Shown: positions 7,833 to 16,183 of the stretch, piece after piece | Layout of the letters: the number at the start of each line of letters is the position of its first letter | Numbering within the stretch: the first letter of the stretch is position 1 | Virus record (IMG/VR): IMGVR_UViG_3300013297_000361 | Coordinates: 1-29,580 of that record | Source: a virus | Reading direction: 5' to 3' (one strand) | DNA length: 29,580 nt | Program-made: the position numbers and the translations under genes | The notes under the pieces: generated by a model | Seen by the model: the letters and a program-made list of their open reading frames with translations, nothing else | The model's database searches: none | What the model was told of the DNA's origin: nothing

Positions 7833-8103
7833 TGGCCCGCTCCATGATCAACTCATCGCCGTCTACCCCCACGCAGTCGAACGGCTCGCCATCCGCGAAT
7901 ACGCGCACCCGGCCAACACATGCGGCCTTGTCGGGGAAGTGCTGGTCAAGCGCATCGCCGGGATGGAATCTAATCTCGACTTTACCGGCGATTCGGCGCG
8001 CAGGCTCAGCCGACGGCTTGTCCAAGTGGATCCTTGTGAACGGCGGCGATTCCATGCGCTCTGGATCGCGAACGAACTTTGTTTCAAAGGGTGTCTCAGC
8101 CAT
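7825..8103 (-). CDS. Uncharacterised protein, 92 aa
   Basis: Begins MAETPFETKFVRDPERMESP and ends with a beta-rich segment (VRVFADGEPFDCVGVDGDEL). The start at 8103 has a GTGAGG ribosome site; an upstream in-frame ATG at 8199 would add 32 low-complexity residues without a ribosome site and is less likely. It overlaps the next gene by 8 nt. No family was recognised. Together with the genes at 7530 and 7345 it forms a three-gene accessory block inside the head cluster. Confidence 0.5.
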   Translation of the reverse strand: MAETPFETKFVRDPERMESPPFTRIHLDKPSAEPARRIAGKVEIRFHPGDALDQHFPDKAACVGRVRVFADGEPFDCVGVDGDELIMERANA

Positions 8104-8289
8104 ATCGCGAACCTCACCGTTCGTTGTGGTCAGAGCCGGTCGGGGTGTTGCTAGCGCCCCGGTCGGCTCGTTTGCTGCTCCGGCCTGTCGCTTACTCATC
8201 GCCGTAGAAACAAGCCTTGGCGATGGGGGTTACAAGCCGTCCTTCAGATCAAGGCCAGAGCATTGGGATCGGCATAGCACACCTGCGGC

Positions 8290-9168
8290 CTAGCTCAAAT
8301 CAATCACCGCCCGCGTCCGGCACGTGCAAAACGGCGGAATGCTCGGCGCATCAGTCGGGTCGATCTGGTCCGGCCCATCAACCTGATGCAGCGTATCCCA
8401 CTCGTAAATCTTGCCATTCCGGGCGGCGTGCCACTTGCGGGGGTGCATTGGTGCGCCGTGGTGATAGGCAAACTGCGAGATGCCCGCCTGCTCCTGCCGT
8501 GCCTGGTCGAGGCGGCCGGCAAGCTTGCTGTTCTGGTCGCTGGCGATGCGAAGGGCGCGCTTGCGCGAGAAGGCGACCGCCTCCGACATCTCCTTGGCGA
8601 CTTGGCGGAGTGGAATGCGAGACGCGTACCCACGGAGCACGATGTCCGAGACCTTCGCCCGGGTGTCGTCGCTTACGGACCTGATAAGCTGCACATTCCG
8701 GCTCACGAACGCCTGCACGGTATCGTTGACGTCGGACGGGCCGAGCATGGTGCGGGGGTCGATGCCGGTGCCCGCGAGGATTGCTCCGGACCAGCGATTT
8801 CTATGCCACCTCTCGGCAGAAAGCGACCACTCCCGCAGCCGTGGTGTGACGCTGATGACCAACTGCTCAAGCGAACCCTCGATCGCGGCAAGGATGCTGT
8901 CGAGGTCGAAGACGGCGTCGTGCATAGGATTTGCATAATTCCCGCCCGATTTGGGAAAAGCATCCCGCACCGGCAGCGCAGCCTCGTACCGCGCTCCGAT
9001 CATGGTGATCGCCTGCTGCCATGCCTGAATGACGGGCTTGTAGGCCGCGGCATACAGGTCCCCAGCCATAACCGCCGTGGGCTCGATCGGGCGAAGGATC
9101 ACCTTGGGGCGACGGGGCTTCCGGCCATTGAGCGCGCGCCGGGCCATTGCGGCGATGTCAAAGCGCAT
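8290..9168 (-). CDS. Phage minor head protein (Mu gpF / SPP1 gp7 family)
   Basis: A 292-residue protein. The C-terminal third carries the family signature: helical SxxRALRIASDQNSKLAGRL, then HPRKWHAARNGKIYEW and PPFCTCRTRAVID (cysteine pair near the end). Such proteins are injected with, or sit at, the portal and act in head morphogenesis. It follows the DUF1073 portal gene, the usual order. The N-terminal 60 residues are basic. The ATG directly follows the 37-residue gene at 9172. Confidence 0.85.
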   Translation of the reverse strand: MRFDIAAMARRALNGRKPRRPKVILRPIEPTAVMAGDLYAAAYKPVIQAWQQAITMIGARYEAALPVRDAFPKSGGNYANPMHDAVFDLDSILAAIEGSLEQLVISVTPRLREWSLSAERWHRNRWSGAILAGTGIDPRTMLGPSDVNDTVQAFVSRNVQLIRSVSDDTRAKVSDIVLRGYASRIPLRQVAKEMSEAVAFSRKRALRIASDQNSKLAGRLDQARQEQAGISQFAYHHGAPMHPRKWHAARNGKIYEWDTLHQVDGPDQIDPTDAPSIPPFCTCRTRAVIDLS

Positions 9169-9171
9169 GGG

Positions 9172-9285
9172 CTAGGTCCGACGCGGCAATGCCATGATGA
9201 ACAACACGCCCAGCACGACGACAATCCCCGCCGGGACACCGACCGCGATGCCGAGGGTCCATTGGAGCCATGTGAGGAGGTTCAC
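9172..9285 (-). CDS. 37-aa single-span membrane peptide overlapping the portal stop
   Basis: Starts at a GTG (9285-9283) that overlaps the portal stop codon (GTGA), with GAGGAAGAGG upstream, and ends in TAG three bases before the gpF-like start. The product is NLLTWLQWTLG then a hydrophobic span (IAVGVPAGIVVVLGVLFIMA) and a basic PRRT tail. The exact fit between two head genes and the clean membrane span argue that it is real. Its role is unknown. Confidence 0.55.
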   Translation of the reverse strand: MNLLTWLQWTLGIAVGVPAGIVVVLGVLFIMALPRRT

Positions 9286-10754
9286 TCGGCCTCTTCCTCA
9301 ACCAGCACCCAGCGCTTGCGATCATTGACCGCGCGCGGCGGAGGGCTCGCGACGACGCGTTTGCCCGTCACCGGATCGAACTGCGCAGCAGCAGGATCAT
9401 CGGCCGGCTCAGCTTCACCCTCGGGAAACCGCTCAGCCTCCGGGACCTCCGCCAAGGCCGCATCAAGCCCGGGAATCCAGCCACGCTCCGTCATCAGGTT
9501 CTGCACGCCCTTGGACAGCGCGATATCCGGGATCGTGCCCGTTCCCTGCAACTCGACCACCGCCTCCATGGCCGTCTTGAACGTGGTCGCTTCTTCCGCC
9601 TCATCCGGCACCGAAAGCGGCGCAAAGCCCCAGGTGATGCCCTCGTCCATCTTGCCGAGCGCCGATGGGATCAGCACCGCGTCAAGCTGCTCCATGCAAG
9701 GCCGCAGGTCGAGGTCCTGCCGCGCGCTGACCGTCTTCTCCCAAGCCTCGGTGTCGCTTTCGCCGGTCGAGTTCTGCCCGTCGGGTGATTTCCCGAGCAT
9801 GATCGTAGCTGGCATGTCGGCGGCGGCGGCGCAGATCGCGAGGTAGTTGTTGTTGATGTCGGGGATTCCGGCCCACGTCATCTGGCGATCGTCGATCTCC
9901 TCGCCGTTTTTCCCGTCCTCACCGCTGTCGTAGAAAGTGACGCCCAGCATCGATTCCAGCGCGGACACCGCAGCCATGCGGGCCTGCAGGATCTTCTCGC
10001 CTTCCGCCGTTGCGAGCATGTTGGTCATGCCCGGGATGCCGATGCGGCGATTGCGGGCATCCTTGAACATCGCGGCAAAGCTGTTCTGCGAGGTGTCGCT
10101 GTTCTGGACGGCGTCCATGACGATCTGCACCGTCGACATGCCCCAGAAGGCGTCCCGCCAAGCCACGCCTGCGATATCGGGGATTTCCTGCGCCCGGAAC
10201 GGGATGACCCGGCTGGGGTGGATGCGATATTCCCGACCGTCGCGGGTCTGGTTGCGGTAGAATTTGGGGAGGCCGTACCATTCCGAGCGCGGGTCGGTCT
10301 CCATGTCCTCGATCGTCAAACGGCTGCGGTGCCAGACATGCACGCCACGCAGCGAATCCGTGGTCAGCGTGCGGGGATTGATCGGGAATGCCGGATCCTC
10401 GTTGCCGACCCAAAGCACCATGCCGCAGCCGCCCAGGGCGCGCAGCACCTCGGCTTGCTTGACCTTGGCGCGCAGGTTTAGCTTGCGCTCGTATTTTTCC
10501 AGCAGCGCAATTTGTTCGGCATCGGCCTGCCAATCCCGCCATGCCCTGACCATCTCGGTCGCGGGCTTGTTGACGATCTTGGTCATCAGCCACGAGCCCG
10601 CATAGGCCTGGTAGATTTCGCGATCGTGGAGGATGCGGCTGTAATAGGCGTTGGCGACGCGCGGATCGCGGGTGGTGCCGAGCCCGGTGACGACGTTGGT
10701 GATGCCGTCCGACATCTGGCGGGCCGGGCCGCTGTCCTTCGTCTTGGTGGCCAT
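9282..10754 (-). CDS. Portal protein, DUF1073 family
   Basis: A 490-residue protein matching DUF1073 portals: N-terminal GLGTTRDPRVANAYY, then a WLMTKIVNKPATEMVRAWRDW stretch, VLRALGGCGMVLWVG, a DIAGVAWRDAFWGMS region, and a long helical SPDGQNSTGESDTEAWEKTVS segment. It forms the dodecameric DNA channel at one capsid vertex and docks the terminase. The C-terminus is acidic. The ATG has no obvious Shine-Dalgarno (CCTCCCGCGCC precedes it), and the 14-bp element lies 33 nt upstream. Some databases label DUF1073 proteins as anti-CBASS Acb1 because of fusions; no phosphoesterase HxT pair is visible here. Confidence 0.88.
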   Translation of the reverse strand: MATKTKDSGPARQMSDGITNVVTGLGTTRDPRVANAYYSRILHDREIYQAYAGSWLMTKIVNKPATEMVRAWRDWQADAEQIALLEKYERKLNLRAKVKQAEVLRALGGCGMVLWVGNEDPAFPINPRTLTTDSLRGVHVWHRSRLTIEDMETDPRSEWYGLPKFYRNQTRDGREYRIHPSRVIPFRAQEIPDIAGVAWRDAFWGMSTVQIVMDAVQNSDTSQNSFAAMFKDARNRRIGIPGMTNMLATAEGEKILQARMAAVSALESMLGVTFYDSGEDGKNGEEIDDRQMTWAGIPDINNNYLAICAAAADMPATIMLGKSPDGQNSTGESDTEAWEKTVSARQDLDLRPCMEQLDAVLIPSALGKMDEGITWGFAPLSVPDEAEEATTFKTAMEAVVELQGTGTIPDIALSKGVQNLMTERGWIPGLDAALAEVPEAERFPEGEAEPADDPAAAQFDPVTGKRVVASPPPRAVNDRKRWVLVEEEAE

Positions 10755-10787
10755 GGCGCGGGAGGCTATGGGCGTGGTGGCCGTGGA

Positions 10788-10801
10788 GTTACCGCCGTCA
10801 G
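10788..10801 (-). repeat. 14-bp head-gene element, copy 3 (CTGACGGCGGTAAC)
   Basis: Identical to the copies at 951-964 and 7330-7343. Here the TGA inside the element is the stop codon of TerL, and the element contains a second in-frame stop (TAA). It ends 33 nt before the portal start codon. Confidence 0.8.
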
Positions 10802-12267
10802 TTCATCCAGGCGGAGGCGTTGTAGGGCGCCCCGCCCTTCAACATCAGTTCGGTCAGCGCAAACACCAACGCGTCGAGCCGGTCCGGTGAGCCTCCGCCC
10901 TGATAGCCGGAGGTCGTCGTCATCGTCATCTGCTCCTCGAGGTCCGCAAAGCTCCCGACGTGATGCACCTTGCCTTGCTCATACAGCGCGGCCACCGGTT
11001 CGGCGCGCAGCACCTTGCCGCGGCTCGAATTGACCAGTTTCACCGGTAGGTTCTTGTTGGCGGTGCGCAGCACCGATTCGACCATCGCACCGCCGTAATT
11101 CTTCTCAGCCGCGACCCGGTCGGCTTCGAATTCGCTCGCCGCGCGCGCCACAACCTGCGCCCAGCCATCTGGCGACAGCCGGCAGGTCCTATCCTTCATC
11201 ACATAGCCATGGCCGTCAGTGCCCAGCCCAGCGACGACAATGCCCTGACTGTCGCCGCCTCTGCCGTCCGATCCGGATGGATCGACACCGATCACAACAC
11301 GCGCCAGCGGTGGCATTCCCAAGGTGCGCAGCGTCTCGATCCCAGGGATAAGTCGGCCGTCCTCGGCGGTGCGGTCGGACAGCGACCAAAGCGCGCCCGG
11401 CACCTCGTTGAGGTATTTGCCATCGCGGAACCGCTGGCGTTGCTTGTCAGGCAGGCCGTCGAGCTCTTCGTGATACTCGGCAGGCAGATGCGGATTATCC
11501 GCCGGGTTCATCATGACATGGGCGCGCGTGCCCGGCTTGAGCGGGATGCTGTTGTCCGGTCGGATGCCTTCGATGAATTCCCGATGCGTCCAGTGGCCTT
11601 TGCCGGTCGGGTTGAGGTCGTAAAAGGCCTTGAGCGGAAGCGGTGAGCCGTCGCGGCGGAATGCAGCCTGCGCCAACCGGGTACGGAGCGTCAGGATCGT
11701 GTTGAAGACGACCTGACTGCTCTCGTTGACATAGATGGTCGCGAATTCCTTGCCGAGGATCTTGTCGATCCTCTCGGCATCGTCGAGCCCGCCGAACCAC
11801 ACCTCCGACCCGTTCTCGAAGGTGACATACTGGTCGGATTTGTTGATCGTGTAGCGGACATCGGGAAAGGCGAGCCGCATCATCTTCGGCCAGGTGTCGA
11901 GCATTACCGCTTGGCGCACGTCGATGTTGTGCAACCGGGCGATGAGGTGGCGGCTTTCATCCGCCTGCAGCGCCCGCTCGGCGATCAATTCGCAGAAGCC
12001 GAACGTCTTGCCTGAGCGGGAGCCACCATAGGCGAGGACATGCCGCGCGCTGCTGTTAGCGGCGTCAGCCTGCTCCTGCTGCTTTGCGGTGCGCTCGAAG
12101 GTCTCGCTATGAGCGCCGGATTGCTGACGCTTGACGTCGCTGTCGTCGGGCTCAGGCAGCGATGCGCGATCGTTGCTTGCCTCCTCGCTCGCTATCCGTC
12201 GCAGGCCTTGGATGAAGCGGCGGCGATTCGGACCGTCACGCAGGATCGAGAGGACTTCGGCGCTCAC
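10798..12267 (-). CDS. terL: Terminase large subunit
   Basis: A 489-residue DNA-packaging motor. Walker A GGSRSGKT is at 81-88, and a Walker B-like strand with catalytic Glu (ATIYVNE) at 176-182. The RNase-H-like nuclease domain has acidic residues in VIGVDPSG (D329), AAEKNYGG (E388) and SPDRLDAL (D462). The protein cuts concatemeric DNA and pumps it through the portal encoded just downstream. The GTG start overlaps the TerS stop (GTGA). The N-terminal 60 residues are polar and variable. Confidence 0.92.
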   Translation of the reverse strand: MSAEVLSILRDGPNRRRFIQGLRRIASEEASNDRASLPEPDDSDVKRQQSGAHSETFERTAKQQEQADAANSSARHVLAYGGSRSGKTFGFCELIAERALQADESRHLIARLHNIDVRQAVMLDTWPKMMRLAFPDVRYTINKSDQYVTFENGSEVWFGGLDDAERIDKILGKEFATIYVNESSQVVFNTILTLRTRLAQAAFRRDGSPLPLKAFYDLNPTGKGHWTHREFIEGIRPDNSIPLKPGTRAHVMMNPADNPHLPAEYHEELDGLPDKQRQRFRDGKYLNEVPGALWSLSDRTAEDGRLIPGIETLRTLGMPPLARVVIGVDPSGSDGRGGDSQGIVVAGLGTDGHGYVMKDRTCRLSPDGWAQVVARAASEFEADRVAAEKNYGGAMVESVLRTANKNLPVKLVNSSRGKVLRAEPVAALYEQGKVHHVGSFADLEEQMTMTTTSGYQGGGSPDRLDALVFALTELMLKGGAPYNASAWMN

Positions 12268-12698
12268 CCGATCCCCATCTGCGCCAGCAATTGCGCGGCA
12301 AGCCCGGGCTGCGTGCGGATCATGTCCATCAGCGCGTTCATTTGATCCTGACTAAGCTCGCGCTGGGTCTTCTCGACGATCATGCCGTTGAGCTTCGCGA
12401 CGTCCATCAGGGAGGCCCGCGCCACCGAAAGCATGGCGGGCTGTCCGTCATTCTCGCCCTTTTGCGCAATGTTTAGAAGGCGTTGCGTTATGTCGGCCAC
12501 GGTAATGACGGTCTTTTCAGCCACCGCGGTCTGCAATTCCGCGATCCGAGTCGCCACCCCCTCAACTTTCCTCAAACGCGCCGCGTTCTTCTCGCTCCGC
12601 TTGTAGCCCGCGGCTTCGTATGCGGCCGCGAGCGTCATGCCCTTCACGATGTTCTGAGCGAAGCGTTCGTGCGCCGGGTTCTTCAGCGGACCGGCCAT
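12264..12698 (-). CDS. terS: Terminase small subunit
   Basis: A 144-residue protein with an N-terminal helix-turn-helix pattern (ERFAQNIVKGMTLAAAYEAAGYKRSEKNAARL, residues about 9-41) typical of small terminases, a central helical oligomerisation region, and a C-terminal QMNALMDMIRTQPGLAAQLL helix. It recognises phage DNA for packaging and lies directly before terL. The ATG at 12698 sits in a TGATG overlap with a GGAGG site 7 nt upstream; a GTG one codon earlier is also possible. Confidence 0.75.
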   Translation of the reverse strand: MAGPLKNPAHERFAQNIVKGMTLAAAYEAAGYKRSEKNAARLRKVEGVATRIAELQTAVAEKTVITVADITQRLLNIAQKGENDGQPAMLSVARASLMDVAKLNGMIVEKTQRELSQDQMNALMDMIRTQPGLAAQLLAQMGIG

Positions 12699-13207
12699 CA
12701 CCTTACCTCCATCCGCATCGACCGCATCCGCTCCGCCGCATCGAGCAGCGCGGCCCTGACATCACTCGGGCTCTCCGCCGCCCATCGTTCAAGGATCCGC
12801 GCCGCACGCTCCAGCCCTGGCGCAACCCGCCTCGGCTGCGATTGCACCGCCGAAACCCCGGGTAGCAGCCCGAAGTCCCAGAACCGCGGCGCCGGCGAAG
12901 GCCAGCCCGTGGTCCGATTTGTCCGGCCAAGGACGTAGCGCGACGCCGACCGGCGGGGCTGACCCTCCGCGATGCGCTTCGGCGGCAGTGCCTTGCCGTG
13001 GCGGGACACGTAAGCGGTTCGGGCATCCTGCAGCGCCTGCAATCCCCGGCTCAACCGATCGGCATTGCGCAGGTCCAGCCACTTCCGGATCGTCTTTGCA
13101 TGGGCGTTCGTCAGCGCCTCGATCTCCGACCAGCCATGCTCGACGAAGAGCCGGTCGAAGTCCGCTGGCGGCAGCCGGTACAGGCAGGTTGTGCCTTTGG
13201 CGGGCAT
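12698..13207 (-). CDS. Uncharacterised protein with HTH-like N-terminus, 169 aa
   Basis: Residues about 17-46 (VEHGWSEIEALTNAHAKTIRKWLD) look like a helix-turn-helix, suggesting DNA contact. The middle has a basic VSRHGKALPPKRIAEGQPRR segment, and the C-terminus is helical (LERAARILERWAAESPSDV). The start at 13207 is in a TGATG overlap with a GGGAGG ribosome site; a longer reading frame to 13414 merely shadows the upstream gene. Its place between the replication protein and the small terminase could suit a replication or packaging accessory factor. No family was recognised. Confidence 0.55.
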   Translation of the reverse strand: MPAKGTTCLYRLPPADFDRLFVEHGWSEIEALTNAHAKTIRKWLDLRNADRLSRGLQALQDARTAYVSRHGKALPPKRIAEGQPRRSASRYVLGRTNRTTGWPSPAPRFWDFGLLPGVSAVQSQPRRVAPGLERAARILERWAAESPSDVRAALLDAAERMRSMRMEVR

Positions 13208-13992
13208 CAGTGCCCTCCCCCTACCGCGCCGTAGCGCTCCCGCAGGTCGGAACGATATTCCTCCGCCCTGACATCCTGGGCGTGCTCGGCTCGTACGGCC
13301 CGGTCGAAATACCGGAGCGTTGACGGTGGATCGGAGGCGTTGGCGCGCTCGGCAGCGACCCGCGTCAACACCGGGATCACCGTGGCAGCACGGTCGATCC
13401 CATCCTTTTCCCAAGCCGCAAGCTGTCGCCGATCCGCATGGCTCAGCGGCCAGGCGAAGCGAGCAGCGGTCACGATTTCGGCATCCTCGGGAGGCTGCGA
13501 AGGCACCCCTCCCCCGGCTCGGCCCTCGTGTGTGCGTGCGCGCGTTGAAGACCCGTTAGGGTCTTCTCTAACTCTGGTATTGGTTAGGCTTGAGCCCGGC
13601 CTAAGCGCGGCTTGATCTGTTTCATTGTTTTCATTGGCATTTTTTGCATTCTCGGCGCGGTTACGTCCTCCTTTCGATCCATTTTCAGCGAGTTTTCGCG
13701 CCGTTTTCGCGTCGTTTTCTATCTCGCGCTCCGCCCTGGGGTTGGTCAGATGCCCATCCTGATTGCGGACGATCTTCCGCTTGGCGATCAGGTCTTCGAG
13801 CAGGACGCGCCACTTCCGCAGCGATATGCCCATGTAGCCGGCAAGGAGACGCTCGTTATCGGGCAGCGGGCCGCCGCGGTCGTAGATCAGGTCGAGCAGC
13901 GTCTGGTAGGCGCCGCGCTCCTCGAGCGTCAGCGACATGAAGCCGGCCAGCGCATCGCTGTGGTAGCGTTTATGGTAGGGGCGCGCGCTCAT
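13207..13992 (-). CDS. DUF1376 (YdaU-like) replication-region protein
   Basis: A 261-residue protein. Residues about 5-95 match DUF1376: YHKRYHSDALAGFMSLTLEERGAYQTLLDL, then RGGPLPDNERLLAGYMGISLRKWRVLLEDLIAK, a winged-helix DNA-binding domain found in phage replication initiators. The middle is asparagine/serine-rich linker. The C-terminal part (about 180-255) is helical and may contact the helicase or loader. It lies beside dnaB in the early operon, with ATGA and TGATG overlaps at its ends. A replication-organiser role is inferred. Confidence 0.75.
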   Translation of the reverse strand: MSARPYHKRYHSDALAGFMSLTLEERGAYQTLLDLIYDRGGPLPDNERLLAGYMGISLRKWRVLLEDLIAKRKIVRNQDGHLTNPRAEREIENDAKTARKLAENGSKGGRNRAENAKNANENNETDQAALRPGSSLTNTRVREDPNGSSTRARTHEGRAGGGVPSQPPEDAEIVTAARFAWPLSHADRRQLAAWEKDGIDRAATVIPVLTRVAAERANASDPPSTLRYFDRAVRAEHAQDVRAEEYRSDLRERYGAVGGGH

Positions 13993-14741
13993 GCTGCCGC
14001 CTCGACACGTTCGATCGATTCCAGATCCTTTGCCCAGATCGCGATGTCGCCCTCGATCTCATCCCAGTTTCGGGGATGCTGGGCTTTAAGGTCCGGCGTT
14101 CGCTCGCCACGAATGTAGCCGTCGGCGCCCCGATCAAGGAAACCGTGCCAACCATCACACCACCGGGTCGGGCTGATTTGCAGTGCTTTCATGTCGGCGC
14201 GGGTAACGAAGCCACGCCGGCCGAGAACGATCAGGAGCTTGATCGCCCTGATCTTCCAGTCCGTCAGCATCACTGGTGCCGAGTGCCCGGCTTCGACGTC
14301 TGGCACATAGGCGGGGAGCTTGACGCGCTGCGCCGGCAACCATGAAGCCCAGCCGCTGTGATACGGCTCCTCGCCGGGCAGGTTCATAGCGTAGCGGACA
14401 CCACGCTCACGCGGTCGAACGGTCACGATGCCGATGCCGAGAGCGCGGGCGATGCTGGTCAAATGGTGCTGACACTTGCCTGCCGGCACGAGGACGCCGC
14501 GATAATCGGGACCGTTCGGCCGCCAGTAGCTGTCGGTTTCCTTCAGGGCCTGCTCGAGCACCTTGGCATTGAGGGAGAGCTTCGCCTCTAACCCAAGCTG
14601 GAAACCGTCACGGTGGACGAGCAGCAGGTCCCAGCCACCGGTCTCCGGATAGACGGTCCACGTCTCGCCCAAACGGGTGGCGCGCAGGTCTTCTAGCCAG
14701 TGCGCAACCATTGCTGCCTCGGAGGCAAATTCGGCACTCAC
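13989..14741 (-). CDS. Putative PD-(D/E)XK-like nuclease-fold protein, 250 aa
   Basis: No named family was recognised. Residues about 37-54 (WDLLLVHRDGFQLG then LEAKL) give the spacing of a PD-(D/E)XK core: D38 on one strand and E52-x-K54 on the next, as in VRR-NUC and Holliday-resolvase-like folds. It is followed by a helix with conserved-looking KETDSYWRPNGPDYRGVLVP. The C-terminal half has a winged-helix look (IKLLIVLGRRGFVTRADMKALQIS). It lies between dnaB and the DUF1376 gene with GTGA and ATGA overlaps, so a DNA replication/repair role is plausible. The nuclease call is inference from motif spacing only. Confidence 0.55.
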   Translation of the reverse strand: MSAEFASEAAMVAHWLEDLRATRLGETWTVYPETGGWDLLLVHRDGFQLGLEAKLSLNAKVLEQALKETDSYWRPNGPDYRGVLVPAGKCQHHLTSIARALGIGIVTVRPRERGVRYAMNLPGEEPYHSGWASWLPAQRVKLPAYVPDVEAGHSAPVMLTDWKIRAIKLLIVLGRRGFVTRADMKALQISPTRWCDGWHGFLDRGADGYIRGERTPDLKAQHPRNWDEIEGDIAIWAKDLESIERVEAAA

Positions 14742-16183
14742 AGCCCGAACGCCTCCTGCCGGTCATCCGAACCGCGCACGGCCTGATAATCGCTAAAATA
14801 ATAACCGACGCTGTGCCCGGTTCGGCCGTTGCGGCGCTTGGCCAGGATGAATTCGATGCGATCGCGCACCATGGCCATGTCGGCCTGCCAGCCGGGCATC
14901 TGCTCCTCTTTGCGCGGCTTTTTGTGCGCCAGATAATATTCCTCCCGATAGAGGAACATGACCGCGTCGGCGTCCTGCTCGATCTGGCCGGAATCGCGGA
15001 GGTCGGAGAGGTTCGGGCGCTTGTCCTCGCGCTGTTCAACGCCGCGGTTGAGTTGGGCGAGCGCCAGGATGCAAACGTTGGCGTCCTTGGCGAGCGCCTT
15101 GAGGCCCTTGCTGATCTCGCTGACCTGCTCATATGCCGAGCGGGCGTTCTTGCCCGCCTGGAGCAACTGCAAATAGTCGATTACGACCAGCTTCAGCTCT
15201 TTGCCCTGGGCCGCGAATTTGCGTTTGTGGCGCCGCACCGAGAGCGCGAGACGTGGCAATGTCACCGAGCCAGCGTCGACAATGCGCAGCGGTAATGCGT
15301 CCGACTCCCCCTTCAAGCGGTAGAGATGGCGCAATTCCTCGCGGCTGACTGTGGCCCGCACGATGCGGTCAAATGGGATGCCGTGCTGGCCGGTGTAAGC
15401 CATGTCGCAGAGAACGCGTTGGCCGAGCTCGTCGGCCTTCATCTCCAGGCTGACGCTGAGCACGCCGTGGCCAGCTTCGGCAACGCCTTTGCTGATCGAA
15501 CAGGCCACCGCTGTTTTACCCATGCCAGGGCGCCCAGCGAGCACGATCAGTTGTCCCCCATCGAACCCGCCAAGCAGGTGATCCACGTCGCTAATGTTGC
15601 AAGCGACACCAACCCGACCGTCGTTGGCTTGAATGTCGACGATGCGCTGCAACGCCGAACCGATGGCCTCGCCTATCGTGGGCTGTGGCGCGCTTTCCCT
15701 GCGCTCGACCGCGGCGACCAACGCGGCATCGGCTTCGTCGACCAGTTCGAGCAGCGTCGTCCCGAGATTGCTGACCCGGGCGCGCGTCTCGGAAAGGCCC
15801 TCGAGCAGCCGGCGGCGCGCGGCGAGTTCTGCGATATCGTTGGCGATCGACTTCAAATCGACCATCGCCACCGAGCCGTTGCCGGTCAGCTGGGCGAGAT
15901 AGGAGCCACCGCCAAGATCGACCAGGCTGGGATCGTTGTCGAACAGCGGTCGCAACGTGACGGGGTTGGCAAGCCTCTCCATCGACGTCGCGGCAACGAT
16001 CGCCGAGAAAATGGCGCCATGTGCGGCTTCGTAGAAATCTTCCGGCTGCAGGATATCGGCGACGACATCGACTGTCCGGTTGTTGAGCATGAGGCCGCCG
16101 AGCAGCGCCGCTTCGCCTTCGGTGTTCCAAAGGGTCGGTGCCGCGTCGTTGTCGGCCTGGTAACGCTGTCCCCCCGCCTGCAT
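14738..16183 (-). CDS. dnaB: Replicative DNA helicase, DnaB family
   Basis: A 481-residue helicase of normal DnaB length. The N-terminal domain includes EAALLGGLMLNNRTVDVVADIL and QPEDFYEAAHGAIFSAI (about 23-64). The RecA-like domain has Walker A GRPGMGKT (217-224), SLEMKADELGQRVL, Walker B LVVIDYLQLL (D336), and the DLRDSGQIEQDADAVMFLYRE block. It unwinds DNA at the phage replication fork. The start at 16183 overlaps the previous stop (TGATG); a longer frame to 16432 only shadows upstream genes. No intein insertion is visible. Confidence 0.92.
   Translation of the reverse strand: MQAGGQRYQADNDAAPTLWNTEGEAALLGGLMLNNRTVDVVADILQPEDFYEAAHGAIFSAIVAATSMERLANPVTLRPLFDNDPSLVDLGGGSYLAQLTGNGSVAMVDLKSIANDIAELAARRRLLEGLSETRARVSNLGTTLLELVDEADAALVAAVERRESAPQPTIGEAIGSALQRIVDIQANDGRVGVACNISDVDHLLGGFDGGQLIVLAGRPGMGKTAVACSISKGVAEAGHGVLSVSLEMKADELGQRVLCDMAYTGQHGIPFDRIVRATVSREELRHLYRLKGESDALPLRIVDAGSVTLPRLALSVRRHKRKFAAQGKELKLVVIDYLQLLQAGKNARSAYEQVSEISKGLKALAKDANVCILALAQLNRGVEQREDKRPNLSDLRDSGQIEQDADAVMFLYREEYYLAHKKPRKEEQMPGWQADMAMVRDRIEFILAKRRNGRTGHSVGYYFSDYQAVRGSDDRQEAFGL

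Noticed and set aside
8200-8289. Very short minus-strand frames between the gpF-like gene and the next gene
   Set aside because: Only about 16 codons without a convincing ribosome site or overlap; nothing else seen in this 90-nt gap.
8386-9846. 486-codon plus-strand open frame
   Set aside because: It lies antisense across the gpF-like and portal genes; a GC-rich shadow frame without recognisable protein features.
9282-10754. Anti-CBASS (Acb1-like) function for the DUF1073 protein
   Set aside because: The whole length reads as a portal; the paired HxT/S motifs of the phosphoesterase are not visible. The label arises from fusion proteins in other phages.
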